From an uncultured Porphyromonadaceae bacterium (GTDB taxonomy: Bacteria; Bacteroidota; Bacteroidia; Bacteroidales; Muribaculaceae), in contig URQP01000112.1 in the NCBI GenBank assembly GCA_900550025.1, forward strand, positions 1-6,698: a stretch of DNA of 6,698 nucleotides, in the 5' to 3' direction. The translations under genes and the position numbers were made by a program. The stretch's first letter is position 1. Every line of letters begins with the position of its first letter. This document shows positions 5,292 through 6,698 of this stretch, in pieces. The notes under the pieces are model-generated. The model searched no databases. It saw nothing but the letters and a program-made list of their open reading frames with translations, and was not told the origin of the DNA.

Positions 5292-5299
5292 GTATGTGG

Positions 5300-6577
5300 T
5301 TATTTGAGGTCGAAGCCGATGTCGCGGCGGAAGTATTTGCCTTCGAAGTCGATTTTGGATATTGCGTCGAACGATTTTTCCAATGCTTCTTCTTTTGTAT
5401 CTCCGTAGGAGCTTGCGGCTATGACTCGTCCGCCCGATGTGACGATTCCTTCAGGTGTGCGCTTTGTCCCGGCGTGGAAGAGTATCGAGCCGTCGACTTT
5501 TTCCAGTCCGGTTATGAGTTTTCCTTTTTCGTAGCTGCCGGGGTAGCCTTTCGACACCATCATTACCGTGACGGCGTATCCCGGGGCGATTTCGAGCTTG
5601 CGCTCGGCTAGATTTCCGGAAGCCACGCCTTCGAGGAGGTCGACAAGGTCGCCGTCGGTGCGGAGCATCACCACTTCTGTCTCCGGGTCGCCCATGCGTA
5701 CGTTGTACTCTATGACCATCGGTTCGCCTTTGACGTTGATTAGCCCGAGGAAGATGAATCCCTTGTAGGTGAGGCGCTCTTCTTTCAATCCTTCGAGAGT
5801 CGGCAGGATTATTCGTTTGGTGACTTTTTGCATGAACTCGCCGTCGGCAAAGCTTACCGGCGACACTGCTCCCATTCCGCCCGTGTTGAGTCCGGTGTCG
5901 CCTTCACCGATGCGCTTGTAGTCCTTGGCTACGGGCAGGATTTTGTAGGAATTGCCGTCGGTGAGGACGAATACGGAGCATTCTATTCCGGAGAGGAATT
6001 CCTCGATTACCACCGTGGCCGACGATTTGCCGAACATCCCGCCGAGCATTTCTTTCAGCTTTTCCTCGGCTTCTTCCAGCGTGGGAAGAATCAGCACTCC
6101 TTTCCCGGCCGCCAGACCGTCGGCTTTTAGCACGTAGGGGGCTTCGAGCGAGCGTAGGAACGCCACTCCTTCAGCGTAGTTGCCGGCATCGACGCTCATA
6201 TAGCGTGCCGTTGGTATGCCGTGTCGCATCATGAATCCTTTGGCGAAGTCCTTACTGCCCTCGAGCTGCGCGGCCGCTTTCGACGGGCCGATTACCGGCA
6301 CCGCGTTCAGTTCTGGGTCGTTGGCAAAGAAGTCGTAGATTCCGGCCACGAGCGGGTCCTCGTTGCCTGCCACTACCATAGTCACGCCGTTGGCTTTGAC
6401 GAAATCCTTGATTGCCGGAAAATCCATCGGCGACAGCGCTACGTTCTCGCCGTACTGGCTTGTCCCGCCGTTGCCGGGCGCTATGAAGAGTTTCTCCAAC
6501 TTTTTGCTTTGTCTCATTTTCCAAGCGAGGGCCGATTCCCGGCCGCCCGAACCGAGCAGCAATATTCTTTGACTCAT
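5300..6577 (-). CDS. purD: Phosphoribosylamine--glycine ligase (GAR synthetase)
   Basis: Catalyses ATP-dependent ligation of glycine to 5-phosphoribosylamine, forming glycinamide ribonucleotide, the second step of de novo purine synthesis in the cytosol. The protein is 425 residues, normal for the monofunctional bacterial enzyme. The N-terminal domain begins [16 protein letters not shown] (residues 5-20) and includes IAPGNGGT (32-39). The ATP-grasp domain carries LEGSKDFAK (105-113), the nucleotide loop [13 protein letters not shown] (151-163), [12 protein letters not shown] (192-203) and [11 protein letters not shown] (227-237). The metal-binding/signature segment is [13 protein letters not shown] (291-303). 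A C-terminal domain (about 330-425) includes HAGTKRT...VTSGGRV. Two residues depart from the usual family pattern: Ser15 where GGREH is normal, and Asn72 where GPE is normal. The start is ATG at 6577, preceded by an A/T-rich stretch typical of Bacteroidetes. A gene ending 28 bp upstream on the same strand suggests an operon. Confidence 0.97.
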   Translation of the reverse strand: MSQRILLLGSGGRESALAWKMRQSKKLEKLFIAPGNGGTSQYGENVALSPMDFPAIKDFVKANGVTMVVAGNEDPLVAGIYDFFANDPELNAVPVIGPSKAAAQLEGSKDFAKGFMMRHGIPTARYMSVDAGNYAEGVAFLRSLEAPYVLKADGLAAGKGVLILPTLEEAEEKLKEMLGGMFGKSSATVVIEEFLSGIECSVFVLTDGNSYKILPVAKDYKRIGEGDTGLNTGGMGAVSPVSFADGEFMQKVTKRIILPTLEGLKEERLTYKGFIFLGLINVKGEPMVIEYNVRMGDPETEVVMLRTDGDLVDLLEGVASGNLAERKLEIAPGYAVTVMMVSKGYPGSYEKGKLITGLEKVDGSILFHAGTKRTPEGIVTSGGRVIAASSYGDTKEEALEKSFDAISKIDFEGKYFRRDIGFDLK

Positions 6578-6605
6578 GATGGGTAAAATATTTTTTATGA
6601 TATGA

Positions 6606-6698
6606 TTAATCTGTTATTTCTTCGTCTTCTTTTTTATGGCGGTGGCGCATGGTCACCTCCCCTTGCGGGATTTCCGACTCGTCGAAGAGCCGCGGCTT
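6606..6698 (-). CDS. C-terminal tail of an unidentified protein upstream of purD (5' end outside window)
   Basis: An open frame enters from the right edge on the minus strand and ends at TAA (6606-6608), giving 30 residues that start [17 protein letters not shown] and end in a charged tail ([13 protein letters not shown]). The sequence is hydrophilic and looks like the end of a soluble protein or the cytoplasmic tail of a membrane protein. I do not recognise the family from so little. The 28-bp gap to the purD start, with no terminator between, suggests cotranscription. The call rests on an open frame at the window edge plus GC-rich codon use like purD, so it remains uncertain. Confidence 0.5.
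   Translation of the reverse strand, partial: KPRLFDESEIPQGEVTMRHRHKKEDEEITD

Noticed and set aside
5294..6586. Plus-strand open frames across purD
   Set aside because: The minus strand encodes a complete PurD with all motifs. The plus-strand frames have no domain and are shadows.

Overview
The window looks like chromosomal DNA from a Bacteroidales bacterium. The evidence is Bacteroidetes-type promoters (TAnnTTTG -7 boxes, two of them with a TTTG or ATTG -33 box about 20 nt upstream), weak Shine-Dalgarno sequences, a GyrB of Bacteroidetes type, and a lipoprotein with Cys/Asn-ladder leucine-rich repeats. A gut Muribaculaceae-like member is a guess from the moderate GC content and gene style. 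It is not shown by the sequence.

Layout: the 3' part of gyrB enters from the left (1-731, +) and ends at a strong intrinsic terminator. A convergent, AT-rich two-gene unit follows on the minus strand (1562 back to 836). It has a 65-residue basic protein and, overlapping its end, a GNAT acetyltransferase with the FxCG..LDxF signature seen in TacT-like GNAT toxins. A 165-bp AT-rich divergent promoter region separates this unit from vsr (1728-2243, +), a very-short-patch mismatch endonuclease with no methyltransferase partner in view. Next on the plus strand are a lipoprotein of about 18 leucine-rich repeats, broken by a one-base frameshift at a T6 run (2480-4002), and a solitary AraC-family regulator (4118-5056). 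A 243-bp non-coding stretch full of inverted repeats lies between the regulator and the convergent purD (5300-6577, -). The C-terminal tail of an unidentified gene lies just upstream of purD on the same strand and is probably in its operon.

The two ends are core metabolism and replication: DNA gyrase and de novo purine synthesis. The roughly 4.3 kb between them is accessory in character, with a possible toxin-antitoxin-like pair, a solitary DNA-repair nuclease, a surface or periplasmic repeat lipoprotein and a regulator. Base composition changes sharply along it: the GNAT unit is much more AT-rich than gyrB, vsr or purD, as expected if these genes arrived separately. No tRNA, rRNA, CRISPR array, transposase or integrase was seen.

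The most notable points are the LRR frameshift, where a -1 shift at the T6 run restores the 21-residue cysteine ladder exactly, the uncharacterised small-protein/GNAT pair, the inverted-repeat element between araC and purD, and the solitary vsr.
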